NCBI RefSeq assembly: GCF_022201045.2
Contig: NC_068558.1
Span: forward strand, 31,639,501-31,703,500
Length of the DNA stretch: 64,000 nt
Direction of reading: 5' to 3'
Source: Citrus sinensis
Lineage: Eukaryota; Streptophyta; Magnoliopsida; Sapindales; Rutaceae
The position numbers and the translations under genes were made by a program. Shown piece after piece: positions 1 to 11,373 of this stretch. The stretch's first letter is position 1; each line of letters begins with the position of its first letter. The notes under the pieces were generated by a model that did not search any database, was not told the DNA's origin, and saw only the letters and a list, made by a program, of their open reading frames with translations.

Positions 1-140
1 TTCCCTTCGGCGCCAAAAGATAACCAAGCGGTTGAATAAGAATTGATATATACAACATAAATACAAGAGTTGTTTTGTCTTTTTACAATAGGAATAATAT
101 ATAATGCTCGTTAAAACTTGCTGATGAGAAAGTAAATTCC

Positions 141-2276
141 TCAGAAATTAAATGTTTCAGCCAACCAAGGAAGCAGCTTTTCATGGACCAACTCAGGCCT
201 GTCGTCATGGGGGCAATGTCCTACTCCATCCAATACAATTAGCTTCACATTTGAGAGTTTAGAAGGCAGAGATGAGAAGTATTTACCAACAGGTCCATCG
301 AGGGGTGTGAATGGATCCTTATCACCCCATAAAACTAGTACAGGTATAGAGATTGATGGCATCAATTGAACTGGGTTCGGCCCTGGTGGGCCTGTTACAA
401 TCGAAACAAATGCATCAAGTGCCCCTTCCTCATTGGCGGGCTCTCGTATGATCTGCAGTTTTGAGGTCGATTCATGAATTATGAGAAGCCATTTTTGTAA
501 CAGGTTAAAATGGCATATAAGTGGAGAATATTAATACCTCAACCAGTGTTTCATCCACAGATTCCTTATTTGCATAAATGGACAGTAAAATATTCCTCAG
601 TGTTTCCCTACAGCACCAAGATATGCACATCATAGAGTTTTTTTTTTTTTTTTTTTGACTCTAGTGTCTTGGGATAATGAACAATGGACTGAATAGAGAG
701 AAGAGAAAATACCTTTGTTTCACACGCTCAAATATAGCAGAAGCAATTGGCCTTTGCTTCAACAAAAAATCAATGAACCAAAGCAATGGTAACAATAGCT
801 TGATTCTCCAATCATCAACAATTGCCTTGTTGTTCATGCCACCAGCACAATTCAACAGAACAAGCCCTTGAACAAGGGTTTGACTAGATTCTTATGGTAG
901 AAAATATAGCAGGTTTGTCGTAAACCATAGATACCAAAAAGGATAATTAGGGGCAAGTGTTTCTTTGCAACCAAGTTGAAGAATATCTGATGTCCAAGGG
1001 GAAGTTAAAATAAATATACCTGAGGCAGCAATAACACAAGCTAGGCTTCCAACAGAGTTACCTATAAGCACAGTTGGCTTCTTAACAACTTCATCCAAGA
1101 AATCCAATATTAGCTGTATCAGTGAATCTCACTCAAGTTAGCAAGGAAAATAACTAAAGGTCAAGCGATTGATGACAAAAGATCCAACTTCTGGCTAGGG
1201 AACATTGCATACCTGAGCCCATCCCTCCATGGTATATGAATAACCAGCTGGCTTATCTGAAGCACCAAATCCAAGAAGGTCAATTGCATAAACCGTGTAG
1301 CTCTTTGCCAGGGTGCCAATATTCCTGAAATTACCTCAGAGATGACAAGAAAAATATCAATTCCTCACATTATTTAATAGGATAAAGGAATGGTGCACAA
1401 GCAAATTTTCATTCCCCTTTTCAACGGAGCAGTAAAATGAATACTTTTTCACTAGATTAAGAATCGGAAAATGGAAGAAGCCTATATCCATAAAAGGGTA
1501 ATACGAAATGGAACCCTGAAACTCAGATCACCGGTTTGTCATCATCTAGGTGCAAGGAATAGAACTAGGTGTTAATGCCAATGCACCGGGAAATAACGAA
1601 TAGATTTACCTTCATTATTCTTTTGCTTCATTCATCTTAATTAATTATTAGAAGTATAACACATATAAATGCATCCCTGAACTTCATAATACATAACAGA
1701 GTCAGAGGTATTACATACATAGGGGCATGACATGCTCCATACCAAAAAACAAATAAAGTCGAAAATGCCCAGAACGTAATTTGAATTGAACTCACAATAA
1801 AGGAGCTACGTTTTGTGCACCCAATAATTAACCCGCTACACAATTCACAACAAGAAAGAGCAATCTTATCTCGCTAACCTGCGCCAGTGAGGAATGGAGG
1901 CACCAAAGCCATGGACAAGGAGTAGAGGAGTAGAATTGGGATGTGAATTTGGAGTTGAAGAAACCAAGTAATTGATGGAGTACTGACCCTTCCATTTCCA
2001 CATTTTGCAACTCTCCCTTATCTCATTAACCTCCAATTCCAGTGCAGCAGAAGCAGAATCCCCTCCACTGCTACTGTTAGTATAACTGATGGTAACATTT
2101 TGTCTCTTCTTCTTCTCCTTATTCCTCTGCTGGAACTGCAACTGAAACTGCCAACTCTTATTGCTCAATAGGGGCAAGCGTAGGCCTTTTACATCTCCAT
2201 TTCCATTTCCAATCCTGAGTGTTGTTATTGGAATAATGAAAGAGGGAGTCCGAGCCCTTACCATCCACACGCTCAT
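141..2276 (-). CDS. CLD1: Chloroplast alpha/beta-hydrolase, CLD1-like (six exons)
   Basis: I reconstruct six exons on the minus strand: 2276-1879, 1324-1213, 1113-1020, 890-713, 607-538 and 452-141. All introns are GT-AG and the frame is continuous, giving 387 residues. The first roughly 60 residues are rich in Ser, Arg and hydroxylated residues, as expected of a plastid transit peptide. The hydrolase core starts at LLLVHGFGASIPHWRR (oxyanion region). The nucleophile is Ser190 in GNSVG, the acid is Asp330 in WGDKDPF, and the base is His363 in GVGHCPHDD, so the triad is complete. The fold and the phrase LVLLNCAGGMNNKA match the plant family of chlorophyll dephytylase 1 (Arabidopsis At5g38520), which removes phytol from chlorophyll during photosystem II turnover in thylakoids. 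The family assignment is recognition from memory; the substrate is inferred. The ATG at 2276 opens the only frame that joins all exons. The gene stands alone and has no visible lesion. Confidence 0.85.
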
Positions 2277-2893
2277 TCTTTTCTTGCTTTTTCAATTGAA
2301 TATTTTCTGTGGCCTGGCTTGGTTTTTTGCAATGAATTCACAATATTTTTTTAAAAAATACAAATTAATAAAAATTTTGTATAGTTAATTAGTTAAATCC
2401 TTCTATTAATTTTTTTCTTGGGTTTTTTGACCATCTTTAATCATAAAACTTTAATACAAGTTTTATTTTAGTATTTTATTATTATGATATATAGCGACTA
2501 AATTACCATAATAAACATGAGTTATTGTATCTAATAATTTATGTATCTAGCTTATAATCTAATATTTTTAAATAAAATTTAATTGTTATTTTCTTTACTT
2601 TTATGGGTAAATTACATAAAATTGACATCCCAATAATTTACACGAGTATCATGCCCTAAAGATACTATTTTAGCTTAATTAAAGATTAAAACTCATACTA
2701 ATAAAATAGTATTAGAAACAATGAGTTTGGTACAAAATTAGAAAAATATTAAAGTTAAAGTAAATTCCTAATAGTAAATTCCTAATATTTTCTTCATTAT
2801 GAGAGCTTTTCGCAGACTACAGATGCTTTTGCTTTAACGACGACGGATGTTTTTGCCGCTACTTCGACGTTCGATATAATTAAGAAGCCCACC
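2277..2893. other. Intergenic, AT-rich
   Basis: This stretch covers the presumed promoter and 5' UTR of the hydrolase gene and the 3' flank of TNL-A. It is very AT-rich, with homopolymer runs and no ORF that resembles a protein family. I see no RNA gene or clear repeat. Confidence 0.6.
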
Positions 2894-4333
2894 TCATGCT
2901 TGGAGTAACTCCTTTGCATCTGTACAAAATTCACTCAGACGATCAATAAACCAAGTCCATTGGTTTGTTGTTTGGTAGAAATCCTCCACTTGGTTTTCAT
3001 CCAGATAATCATCTAACCGATACCATACATTGTTGAGCTTCACTTGATTTTGACACAATTCACACAGATGATCAATAAACCGAGTGCAGAGGTTTCCATT
3101 CAGATTATAATCAATAATAGACCGAGTCCATCGGTTTGTTGCATGGTCGCACTTCACCACTTCGTGCCTATAAACTGGATGGAAACCACAACACTTCACC
3201 TCCAATCCTGGGCCTGAATCAGACTGAAATGACAACACAAAATCCGGAGATTTAAAATTCCATTTGCGCGAATAGCCTTCTTTAGGAGACAAATAAAAAA
3301 GCCAAAGATGGTCTGACCCAGCTTGACCAAACTTTTCCTTAAAATGAATAAAACTACTCATATAAGAAGCATTCTTATGGCAGCTCAACTGATGTGTGGG
3401 GAATGAGCGCAACCTTTTGATACCACACGAACCTTTACGGACATTAAAAACACAGCACATAGCATATCCCACCACCTCATTCTCACGCAAAAATAAAGGC
3501 ATTGTGACTGCCATTGCAGAATCTTCTTTCTGATACCTGAAACACTTTGAAATTTCACTTCCTGGAACAACAATGCTTAAATGCGGTATTGGTTTTGACA
3601 CTTCCTGCAACTTAAAAAAGCACAAAAACATAAGAAATAAAGGTCCATGTCAATACATAATTTTTAGGCATGATCTTTGGCACATCTGGGAGACAGAATG
3701 AGAGACTGACCTCAAGGTTCTCTTAGCACTGACAATGTCGACCCGTTGTTGTCGAGCAATTTCATGCAGTCCATACAATTAATTACTACGTCAATTGACT
3801 TGCATAATTTCAATGCATGTGATAATGTTCCCAAAGAAGCACAACCATTTACCTGAACTTGCTCTATATTGGACGGAAGTTGTGGCAGAGATTGAAGCCT
3901 CTGGCATTCCTCCAATTCTATAATCCAAAGCTTAGAAAGAAGGTTAATGCTTGCTGGTAGCGAGAAAAACCTGTTTTTACTTAAATACAACTCTTTTAAT
4001 GAGCATATGTTGCCAATATCACTTGGGATTGCTCCTTCCCCTAGATTACAGTCACTGATATCCAATTTCGTTAAAGAGCACAAACCTAAAAGAGAAGGCA
4101 ACCTCAAAGCTACAGTATGTGAACTCCTCATTTTCATCGAATTGATGGGGAAAGGAAAATACAATGATGATGATGATTGTGGTAATTTGCTTCCAACAAA
4201 AGACAGTGCTTGATAATTCTGCATAGAAAAAATGGACGAAACTGGGGTAATTTTTGTGAGTTTCTTCACCATTGAAGCTTAAGAACACATCATATTTCCA
4301 ATAAGAGACTTCTTGGATGCTCATGAAAGCCAT
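2894..4333 (-). pseudogene. TNL-A: collapsed TIR-NB-LRR resistance gene
   Basis: Reading on the minus strand, the ATG at 4333 opens a typical TIR start (WKYDVFLSFNGEETHKN). The similarity then stops and the sequence passes, in a different frame, into the last LRRs of a TNL (3712 to about 4190; LCSLTKLDISDCNLGEGAIPS, LKELYLSKNRFFSLPASI). The rest of TIR, all of NB-ARC and most LRRs are missing. A last exon follows (3604-2894, acceptor TTGCAG) encoding the post-LRR C-JID domain (IVVPGSEISKCF, GYAMCCVF, DHLWLFYL, LEVKCCGFHPVYRH). Compared with TNL-B and TNL-C, the LRR exon lacks one base just before its donor, shifting the frame (ends LREP-stop). The tail beyond GFHPVYRH is lengthened by near-repeats of an N-x-W-T-x-x-I-D motif. 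It is clearly a relic made by internal deletion. A retroelement LTR sits 6 bp upstream of the ATG. Confidence 0.85.
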
Positions 4334-4339
4334 TACATT

Positions 4340-4922
4340 TGTTAGATTTACGCGCCCATGATGGGCTGACTTTATCCAACTTGAGAGATAAGATATACTT
4401 ACAGTTTATCTAAGATTTTTATAAGATAAACTTAGTGATTTATCCAAATCCTAATCACATAAGGTGTGGCTTATTCAAATAATTCTAAGAAGTTTATTTG
4501 AATTAAACTACATTTATTGTACTATATAAGCATTACATGGGTGTTTGCAAATATGTACAATAATAATAATAAGAATTAGAATAATATCATAAAGAGAGTG
4601 TGAGAAAAGGGAAAAGACAGTGAGTTCTTACTACGTGAATTGAGGGGATTTTCCAACCATGTGATTGTCCTCTGACCATCAGTGACATAAGCTCGTTGCG
4701 ATTCGTTACGATCTATTCGTGAAGGCTCCAGTAATCAGTTGTTTTTCATTGCGATTTGTTTGTGAAGGTTCTTGGAAATCCGTTCTCGGAGATTGGAAGG
4801 AAACTATTATTTGTTTCTCAGATTCATGACGATTTGTTTTTGCATCAACCAAAAAGATATGAATTTAGTTGATCAAATAAAGTTGCATCATAGATTAAGA
4901 AAATGAACATTGGTATCAGAGC
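4340..4922 (+). mobile_element. Isolated LTR with primer-binding site
   Basis: The stretch 4340-4909 begins TGTTAG and ends AACA. One base later comes TGGTATCAGAGC, the standard primer-binding site complementary to initiator tRNA-Met. A TATA box (CTATATAAGC, about 4523) lies in the expected place for an LTR promoter on the plus strand. The GAG/POL region does not follow; by 5.0 kb the sequence has no coding character, so the element is a 5' LTR with a short internal stub. It starts immediately upstream of the TNL-A ATG and would have separated that gene from its promoter. I found no second LTR and cannot define a target-site duplication. Confidence 0.7.
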
Positions 4923-5031
4923 CTGTGTAGTTTATATCCTGATCTTAAGTGCATTATGTATGCTGATATGCCATGGTTCATCCATTAATGGTATATGATG
5001 AAATACGTACTGTCAAAACATGAAATCCAGA

Positions 5032-5236
5032 CAACACTGTCGCCTGAGCATGTTCTAGGAAATTGTTCTACATGGCTATTTCTACAAACTTTGAAAGTGT
5101 AGCTATTTTTTTCTCTATTAAATATTGGAAAATTCTTCACATGAAAATCATTATCGTTGAGAATAATGTGCTTCTTTAGTTAATTAAATAGCCTACAACA
5201 CTGTCGTCTGAGCATGTTCTAGGAAATTGTTTATGA
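5032..5236. repeat. Dispersed direct repeat, about 40 bp
   Basis: A block containing CTGAGCATGTTCTAGGAAAT occurs near 5032-5072 and again near 5196-5236, with one mismatch (GTCGCCTG versus GTCGTCTG). The two copies are about 164 bp apart in otherwise anonymous AT-rich DNA downstream of the LTR stub. No coding role is visible. Confidence 0.6.
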
Positions 5237-5308
5237 AATAGAAACATAAGTATAGTGAACCTTAGTTACACACACACACACATATAGTAGGCATTCTCAT
5301 TTTTTTCA

Positions 5309-5388
5309 TGCGGACACACTCTTAAACCGTTTAAGAGAGTTAATTTTTAACTCTCTTAAACCGCGGATTAAGAGCGTGTCCGCATTAA
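5309..5388. repeat. Small foldback element (MITE-like hairpin)
   Basis: The left arm ATGCGGACACACTCTTAAAC and the right arm GATTAAGAGCGTGTCCGCAT are inverted copies. They enclose a second inverted pair around TTTAAGAGAGTTAA / TTAACTCTCTTAAA, so the whole 80 bp can fold on itself. A short CA/TA dinucleotide run precedes it (about 5271-5285). No coding capacity. Confidence 0.65.
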
Positions 5389-5462
5389 CAAAATTACAGG
5401 CGTCGGTGTGTGTATCATTAGGGGTAGCAAACCCATTGCTTGTCCTGTACCTTAATGACCAA

Positions 5463-5705
5463 AATTTATGGGAATAATAATGATATTAATAAATAATGAT
5501 AATAATAATAATATAATAATAAAAATGGATTAATAATTGTTATTATTATTATTATTATCATTATTATTATTATTGTTATTGCTGTTGTCACTACTATAAT
5601 AATGATAATGATGATGATGATAATTTTAACAATAACAATATTTATTTAACAATTACAAGAACAAGAACAATAACAACTACAATAATATACTTATATAATA
5701 ATATT
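5463..5705. repeat. AAT/ATT-rich microsatellite tract
   Basis: Imperfect trinucleotide runs of AAT, ATT, ATG and AAC type dominate this stretch, including (TTA)n at about 5540-5575 and ATGATGATG near 5610. It is simple sequence with no gene. Confidence 0.75.
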
Positions 5706-5870
5706 TTAATTGAAGACAAAATTAGAATTATGATATTTGAGAAGGGTAATTGCGAGTTCAATGAATGAGAACTTAATCCCAACTCTCATGAATGTATGAG
5801 CCCCACATGTTTTATTCTTATTCCCTCTTACATTTTTAATTAGTAAACACTATCGACCATTCTCATTCCG

Positions 5871-5962
5871 AATTTTGATTTCTGAATCCCACAAGTAAAG
5901 TAGCTGTTAGGAATATAATTTTGATTTCTGAATCCCACAAGTAAAGTAGCTGTTATGAATAT
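5871..5962. repeat. 46-bp tandem duplication
   Basis: AATTTTGATTTCTGAATCCC begins at 5871 and again at 5917. The 46-bp unit is repeated almost perfectly (GTTAGGAATATAA versus GTTATGAATATAA). It sits just upstream of the plus-strand TNL tail fragment. Confidence 0.85.
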
Positions 5963-6002
5963 AATTACAGCAAATTGGTGGAAGCTTATTACTAACAACT
6001 AA

Positions 6003-6215
6003 TTGTATATGATATATGAATGGAGCCTCTCTACTGTTTATAATCTTGATGATGATTTTGCCGGATCAAAGAGGCATGTAGCCACGAGGTCAAAACAAAG
6101 CGTTACCGGCCATATTACAGGGGAATCCAGTGGAAGTATTGACTGCTGTGATTATGATGATGAACCACAAGCTAAAAGATTTAAAGAACTCGAATCAAAA
6201 GGGAAAAACCTAACT
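6003..6215 (+). pseudogene. TNL C-terminal tail fragment (plus strand)
   Basis: The plus-strand frame reads YNLDDDFAGSKRHVATRSKQ and then SSGSIDCCDYDDEPQAKRFK. This matches the extreme C-terminus of TNL-C (YNLNEF, EVATTSKRS, ASGSGCCDDEESQAKRFRQLD). Only the last 60 or so residues are recognisable, and no C-JID or LRR coding lies upstream on this strand, so it is a detached and inverted fragment. The frame stays open to 6350, but the later residues look non-coding. Confidence 0.65.
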
Positions 6216-6350
6216 AGTTGTTTTCTTAATATTTCTACACGTGTGGTTCTATTTCCTTCTCTTTTTCCGGAAGTAACTCAACATATATATTGCTTTAATT
6301 TAAAGTGGTATGCGTTCATTCAAAATTCTTGTGCTGATACGAATTTGTAG

Positions 6351-7962
6351 CTGCAGTCTGCAGATTTGCTATGAACTTCAGCTGCTACGTGCTTGCTATG
6401 CTTAATTTCTTGGCTCTTCTGAAGATATTTACTTGTATTGTTGAGTGATTATTTGGAGTTGAGTAATTGAACAACGGGGAAACATTTATTTGAAGTTGAG
6501 TGATTGAACAACAGGTAATTTGAGAACAGTTTCCCAGGTTTGAGAAACTGTAGATATATTGGAAAACCTGAGAAATTTTGTTCCATGAACCCCCTAATAT
6601 TTATTTGCTGCTTATTTTCTTATAGATTCCATAATATCATGTTACAAGTCAAAAACTTGGACCCGACCTAGCTAAAACAAAAGGTGTTTGATATAAATAT
6701 CAATCTATTTGACAAAATGTCTCAACGAATAAATATTTGGCGGGAAAGTTTGTATTTGAATTATCAAGCACAAAAAGCCATCAAAGGTCTGAGAATGAAA
6801 GCTCTCGAAGTTTCCAGAATTCATGGACAAGATTGAGAAACAAGCATCAGGGGTCGACATTGTTGAATAAAACAATAGTACACAACAAACCTTTATCATC
6901 TTTATAATCTTTCTACGGAAACTCTTAGCCCTTAGATTAATCTTTTCCAGAACATAAATTTTTTAGGCATAAGTCATAGAACATTTGAGAGAAACAGAGT
7001 GAGAGGCTCACATTAGTTAAGTGGAAAAGCCAAATCGTTGTTAACAATCAATTTCAAGCACTGTGCACAGCTATATAAATTAGAACATTGACTGGCATAA
7101 TTTAAATGCATCAGATTGCAGAAGCTATATCAAAAAATTCAAACAGATTCAGCAAGCTAATCTAATTTCTTTATTATTCATTCATGGCAATGCAAGTCAT
7201 CAACTACGACATCTGATTCAATACAACAATGGTCAGGGTACGAAAATGAAAAAGCTGCAAGATGTTAAGAATACGAAACAGAGGATTTGTTTCAATCCTT
7301 TAATTTTCAACTCATGAGAAATCACAAAACTCAAGGCTTCAAATTCTATTTTATATTTCTTAAACTTTGTTTATTCCCAGAAACAAAAAAAAAAAAAAAA
7401 GATTTTCTGAAATTTTACTTTCTTTCAATCTCTTTTTACTCTAGTTCAGTTCTAATTCCACATTTTCTCACGTTCCAAACAACAAAAACGAAATAATCAA
7501 AACAAAATTAAATAAGAAACACTTGCAACAATCAAATGAACTGCTTGTTTCTTTATCAACAGGGCGTAAGCATTGGATTATCTTGATCAAAATCCATGTT
7601 CACTGGGATTTATTAACAAACCTCAGAGAAATTCAAGGTGCTAATCTGATAGAGCACAAATGCTAATTCAATTCATGGAAGGCACATTTCAACAACTTCG
7701 AAGCATTCTTTGCTTTTGATCCAAGCAGAGCATTTCTGGTAATTTAACATAAAATATTTTTGCATGAGTAGATAAAATAAATGAATAGAAAGAATGTAAA
7801 TGAATTACCTAGTGCAAAGAACACAAAGAGAAACTGAAGATGCATGCTTTCCAATAAATTCAGAGAATCATTTGAGTTCTCTAAATTTTTTATTTTGAGG
7901 TTGTGGTTCCTCGTCAACACAGCCCCAATCCCACTGTTCAACCCCAAATATTTAATAAGGCT
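6351..7962. other. Intergenic; duplicated TNL 3' flank
   Basis: No gene is visible. From about 7140 to 7800 the sequence resembles the flank downstream of TNL-C (about 29.2-29.7 kb) and the relic at 28 kb. Shared blocks include AATTTCTTTATT, TTCATTCAT, GATCCAAGCAGAGCAT and TTTGCATGAGTAGATA. It is therefore the 3' flank of the TNL repeat unit. A poly-A run lies at about 7386-7400. Confidence 0.55.
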
Positions 7963-8529
7963 TCAATTTGACGTTGTGGCCACAGCCATCTTTGTTACAA
8001 CAAAATTGGGATAAAATTCATTAAGATTATAAGTGGTGTAGCGAGTCCATTGGTTTCTTGGTTGGTTGAAGAACTCCACATTGTGCCTATAAACGGGATG
8101 GAAGCCACATCTCTTCACCTCCAATCCTTGACCCGACACAGGTCGAAAGAACAACTCAATGAGATTATCTCAAAACCCCAATTGCTATAACAGCAATTTT
8201 GAAGAGATAAGTAGAGTAGCCAAAGATGGTCTGTCTCAGCTTGACTACCTTCCTCTCTAAAATCAATAAAATAACTGGTAGAAGAGCCACTAAAATGGCA
8301 GCTCAACTGATATGTGGGATATGAACGCCTCATTTGGATACCAGGTGAATGATTATGGACATGAAAAACACAGCAGACAGCATATCCCAATGCCTTATTC
8401 TTACAATACAAATTTGAAGGCATTATGAATTTTATTGAAGATCCATCATTCTGATGCATGAACCACTCTGGAATTTCACTTCCTGGGACAACTATATCAA
8501 ACTTTTGTTTTGGATTTGACATTACCTGC

Positions 8530-8632
8530 AACCAAAAAAAAAGGGGGGGGGGGGGAGGGGAAATGCCCATAACAGTGCGTTATTTTTATGCATAATGTTT
8601 GGCACAAATGAGAAAGGGAGTGCGAAACTGAC
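8530..8632 (-). other. TNL-B intron 4 with poly-C/poly-T tract
   Basis: The intron between the LRR exon (donor GAG/GTCAGT, ending at 8633) and the C-JID exon (acceptor TTGCAG) is only about 107 bp. On the minus strand it carries an unusual run of C followed by T immediately before the acceptor (8532-8555 on the plus strand, A-rich then G-rich). The same intron in TNL-A and TNL-C lacks the G/C run, so it is probably a local slippage expansion. Confidence 0.6.
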
Positions 8633-9826
8633 CTCAAGATACTCTTTTAGCATTGAAAATGCGAAACCATTGCAACCAAGCAATTTCAAGTCATCTATAC
8701 AATTAATTGAAATGTATTCGGAGTTGCACAATTTTAATGCACCTGATAATGTTTCCAATGAAGCACAACCATTTACTCTGACTTCCTCTATGCTGGGTGG
8801 AAGTTGTGGCATAGATTGAAGTCTTTTGCAGTCTTCCAACTCTAGTTTTTCAAGATTAAAGAGACGGTTAATGCTTGCTGGCAGCGTAATAAAACTGTTT
8901 TTACTCAGATACAACTCTTTTAATGAGCATAAGTTGCCAATATCATTTGGGATTGCTCCTTCCCCTAGATTACTGTCACTGAGATCCAATTTCCTTAAAG
9001 AGCACAAACCTGACAGAGAAGGAAACCCCAAAGCCATGGGATCTGAACACCTTCGCATCAAACTGATTAGGAAGGGCAGATACCATGATGATGATAGTGG
9101 TGGTCCTTTGCATCCGCTTAAATCTAGTACTTCCAAGCTTTCTACTTTCCCAAAGTTCCCTGGCATACTTTTAAGTTTGGAGCAGCCAGAGAGATACAAA
9201 TTTCTAAGAGACTTCAGACCATCTATAGTACTTGGAAGAGTCTCGAGGTTTTTACAATCTCTCAAATTCAACAAAACAAGGCCAGTAAGATGTTCAATTG
9301 ACACAGGCAATCCTCTTATGGCCGTTCCTTCCAAATGAAGCTCCAACAGATGCTCCATACTTGTCATGATCTCTGAGAACTCTGAAAATTGAAAAGGCCA
9401 GAAAGATTCAAAGTTGGATGATATTTTGGAGCGCTTATGTTTTGGTAGTTCTTTAATATCAGTTCCATCCAAAAGAAGTTCTGACAGACACTTCCGACTC
9501 CCCACAATCTCTCGAAAGTTCTTGAATTTCCGACAACCAGAAAGTACAAGTATTTTTAGAGATTCCATACAAATCTTGTCTGGAAGAGTTGTGAGACTTT
9601 TACAATCTTTTAGATTCAATAAAATAATCTTCTTGTGAAGTAGCAATGTTGGGTGAATTTCACGCAATCTTGTACATCCTCCAAGATCCAGCTCTTCAAA
9701 ATTTGGCATGCCTGAGAAGTCTGGTGTTCTGATCAGATTTTTCGAATCGCCAAGTCTCATGAATTTCAACTTGCTTAAATGCTGTTCAAAAACAGAGATT
9801 TCAACAACTTTCAAGGGATGAATGAT

Positions 9827-11373
9827 TGTTGGGAAAATATGCTCTTTAAAAGCATATGTGTTTATTTAATTGTAATAAACAATTTTTCTGATTAATAAAA
9901 TAAATGAGGTATTTTATTCAAATATCTTAATTGCATTAATATTTGTATTAAAGTCCATTTAATCATATTATATGTATTTATGTGATCACCATGTGGATTC
10001 ACAGAAGACATAAATACAAGTTATCTTATGATTAAATAAATTTAGTTCGCAGTTGATAAATAAAGTTGGGCACTTTATTTAGGTATAGACTGTAATAAAT
10101 TCATTGAATGATTTGTCTTAATCATGTATGAATTTATTGATGTAGTACGATTACATTGAACAGGATCACATATGAGATTTAATTAACTTTGTAATAACTG
10201 TCAAACTTATTAAATCTCATAGGCGTTGATTTTACTGTAATCTTAATCTTGAGTTAATTATGATTTCATGATTGTGATTGTTATTTCATTTGAGTTACCA
10301 ATGGGCACGACACATCCTTGTGGTCAAGATTACCCGGTATCTTGGTGGGAGCAATTATGAGTATTGGAGGTATGGATTAACAATATAGAATTTGTACAAC
10401 ACATCTCTTGATGGGTTTTCGGCACTTGATCATAGAATTCTCTGGCCAGAGTGTGTCAACATATTTAGTATGTTGAAAATGATCATTAGAGAAAACCAGT
10501 AAGGATCAAGGAATAAGATGTTATTAAATTGATTGGACAGTTGAGATATCAATTTAATTAACGATGTGGTACAAAGGATTGTGCAGTAAAGAAATCAATG
10601 TGGCTTGGGACGAATTATTATTCGAGCATACAATTATGGAAGTCAGTTCCAATCTTTTAGTGGAGTAGATTTGGAATTAAATAATTGGGCTAGTTTAATT
10701 ACAGGCCTAATTATTGTAGCCACTATTGTATGTTCCCAAATGATCCCCGGGTTAGCTCATTTAATTGACTGCACCACTACTGGACTAATAAGTAAGATAA
10801 CTAGCTATTTGGGTCAAAAGCCTAAATATATCATTTAGTGGGAGGCTCCATTTAATTAGCTTTTGTATAAGGGGCCTTATGTTATTTTACAAGGTGGGTC
10901 CCCTATTGAAAAAACAAATAACGTGGGTTTTGTTTTTTGGATTATTTGGAGCCTAGGGTTTTCACTAAAGGGAGATATATAAGGCTTATTTTCTCTAAAG
11001 AAAAAAAAGAGAAGCCACTTGATACAGATCAGAGAATAAGATTTTTTTCTCCATTGTTGAGAGAAAAATTTTCTCGTGCTAGTTGCTTTGGTAGTGATAA
11101 AGGCGCCCACACGTCAAGTGCAGATCGAACCTGAGTCATAACCTGGAAGATCATTGGTGACAGTTCGTGATCTAGCAAGCGTGGTGGTGACGGATCGTGA
11201 TCTAACAGGAGTGGTGGTGGCGGATCGTGATCTAGGAGCCTAAATCATTTCAACGAAAAAAACCAAATTGGATTTTCAAGGTACGATTTCTAGATTACGT
11301 ATTCTTATATATTATATGAGAGCGATCTTCAAAAGGTTTAATAAAAATTTAAAAACCTAATTTTTCCCCAACA
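9827..11373 (+). mobile_element. Solo LTR (1547 bp) in TNL-B intron 3
   Basis: The element starts TGTTGGGAAAATATG and ends TTTTTCCCCAACA. It is flanked by perfect 5-bp duplications ATGAT (9822-9826 and 11374-11378). There is no primer-binding site, polypurine tract or coding sequence, so it is best read as one long LTR left by recombination between two LTRs. A TATA-like GATATATAAGG near 10972 implies plus-strand transcription, opposite to TNL-B. Near 11160-11240 a short block with GTGGTGGTGACGGATCGTGATCT is repeated. Its edge lies 45 bp from the splice acceptor of the main LRR exon. Confidence 0.85.

Noticed and set aside
677..871. Plus-strand frame of 64 codons
   Set aside because: It is the antisense shadow of exon 4 of the CLD1-like hydrolase and has no family resemblance.
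8826..9338. 170-codon plus-strand frame, with a similar one at 30701-31213
   Set aside because: Both lie antisense to the LRR exons of TNL-B and TNL-C. Their mutual similarity simply reflects the homologous sense strand.
9827..11373. A protein-coding gene in the 10605-11134 plus-strand frames
   Set aside because: They lie inside a solo LTR bounded by a perfect target duplication, and the frames are short with no known domain.
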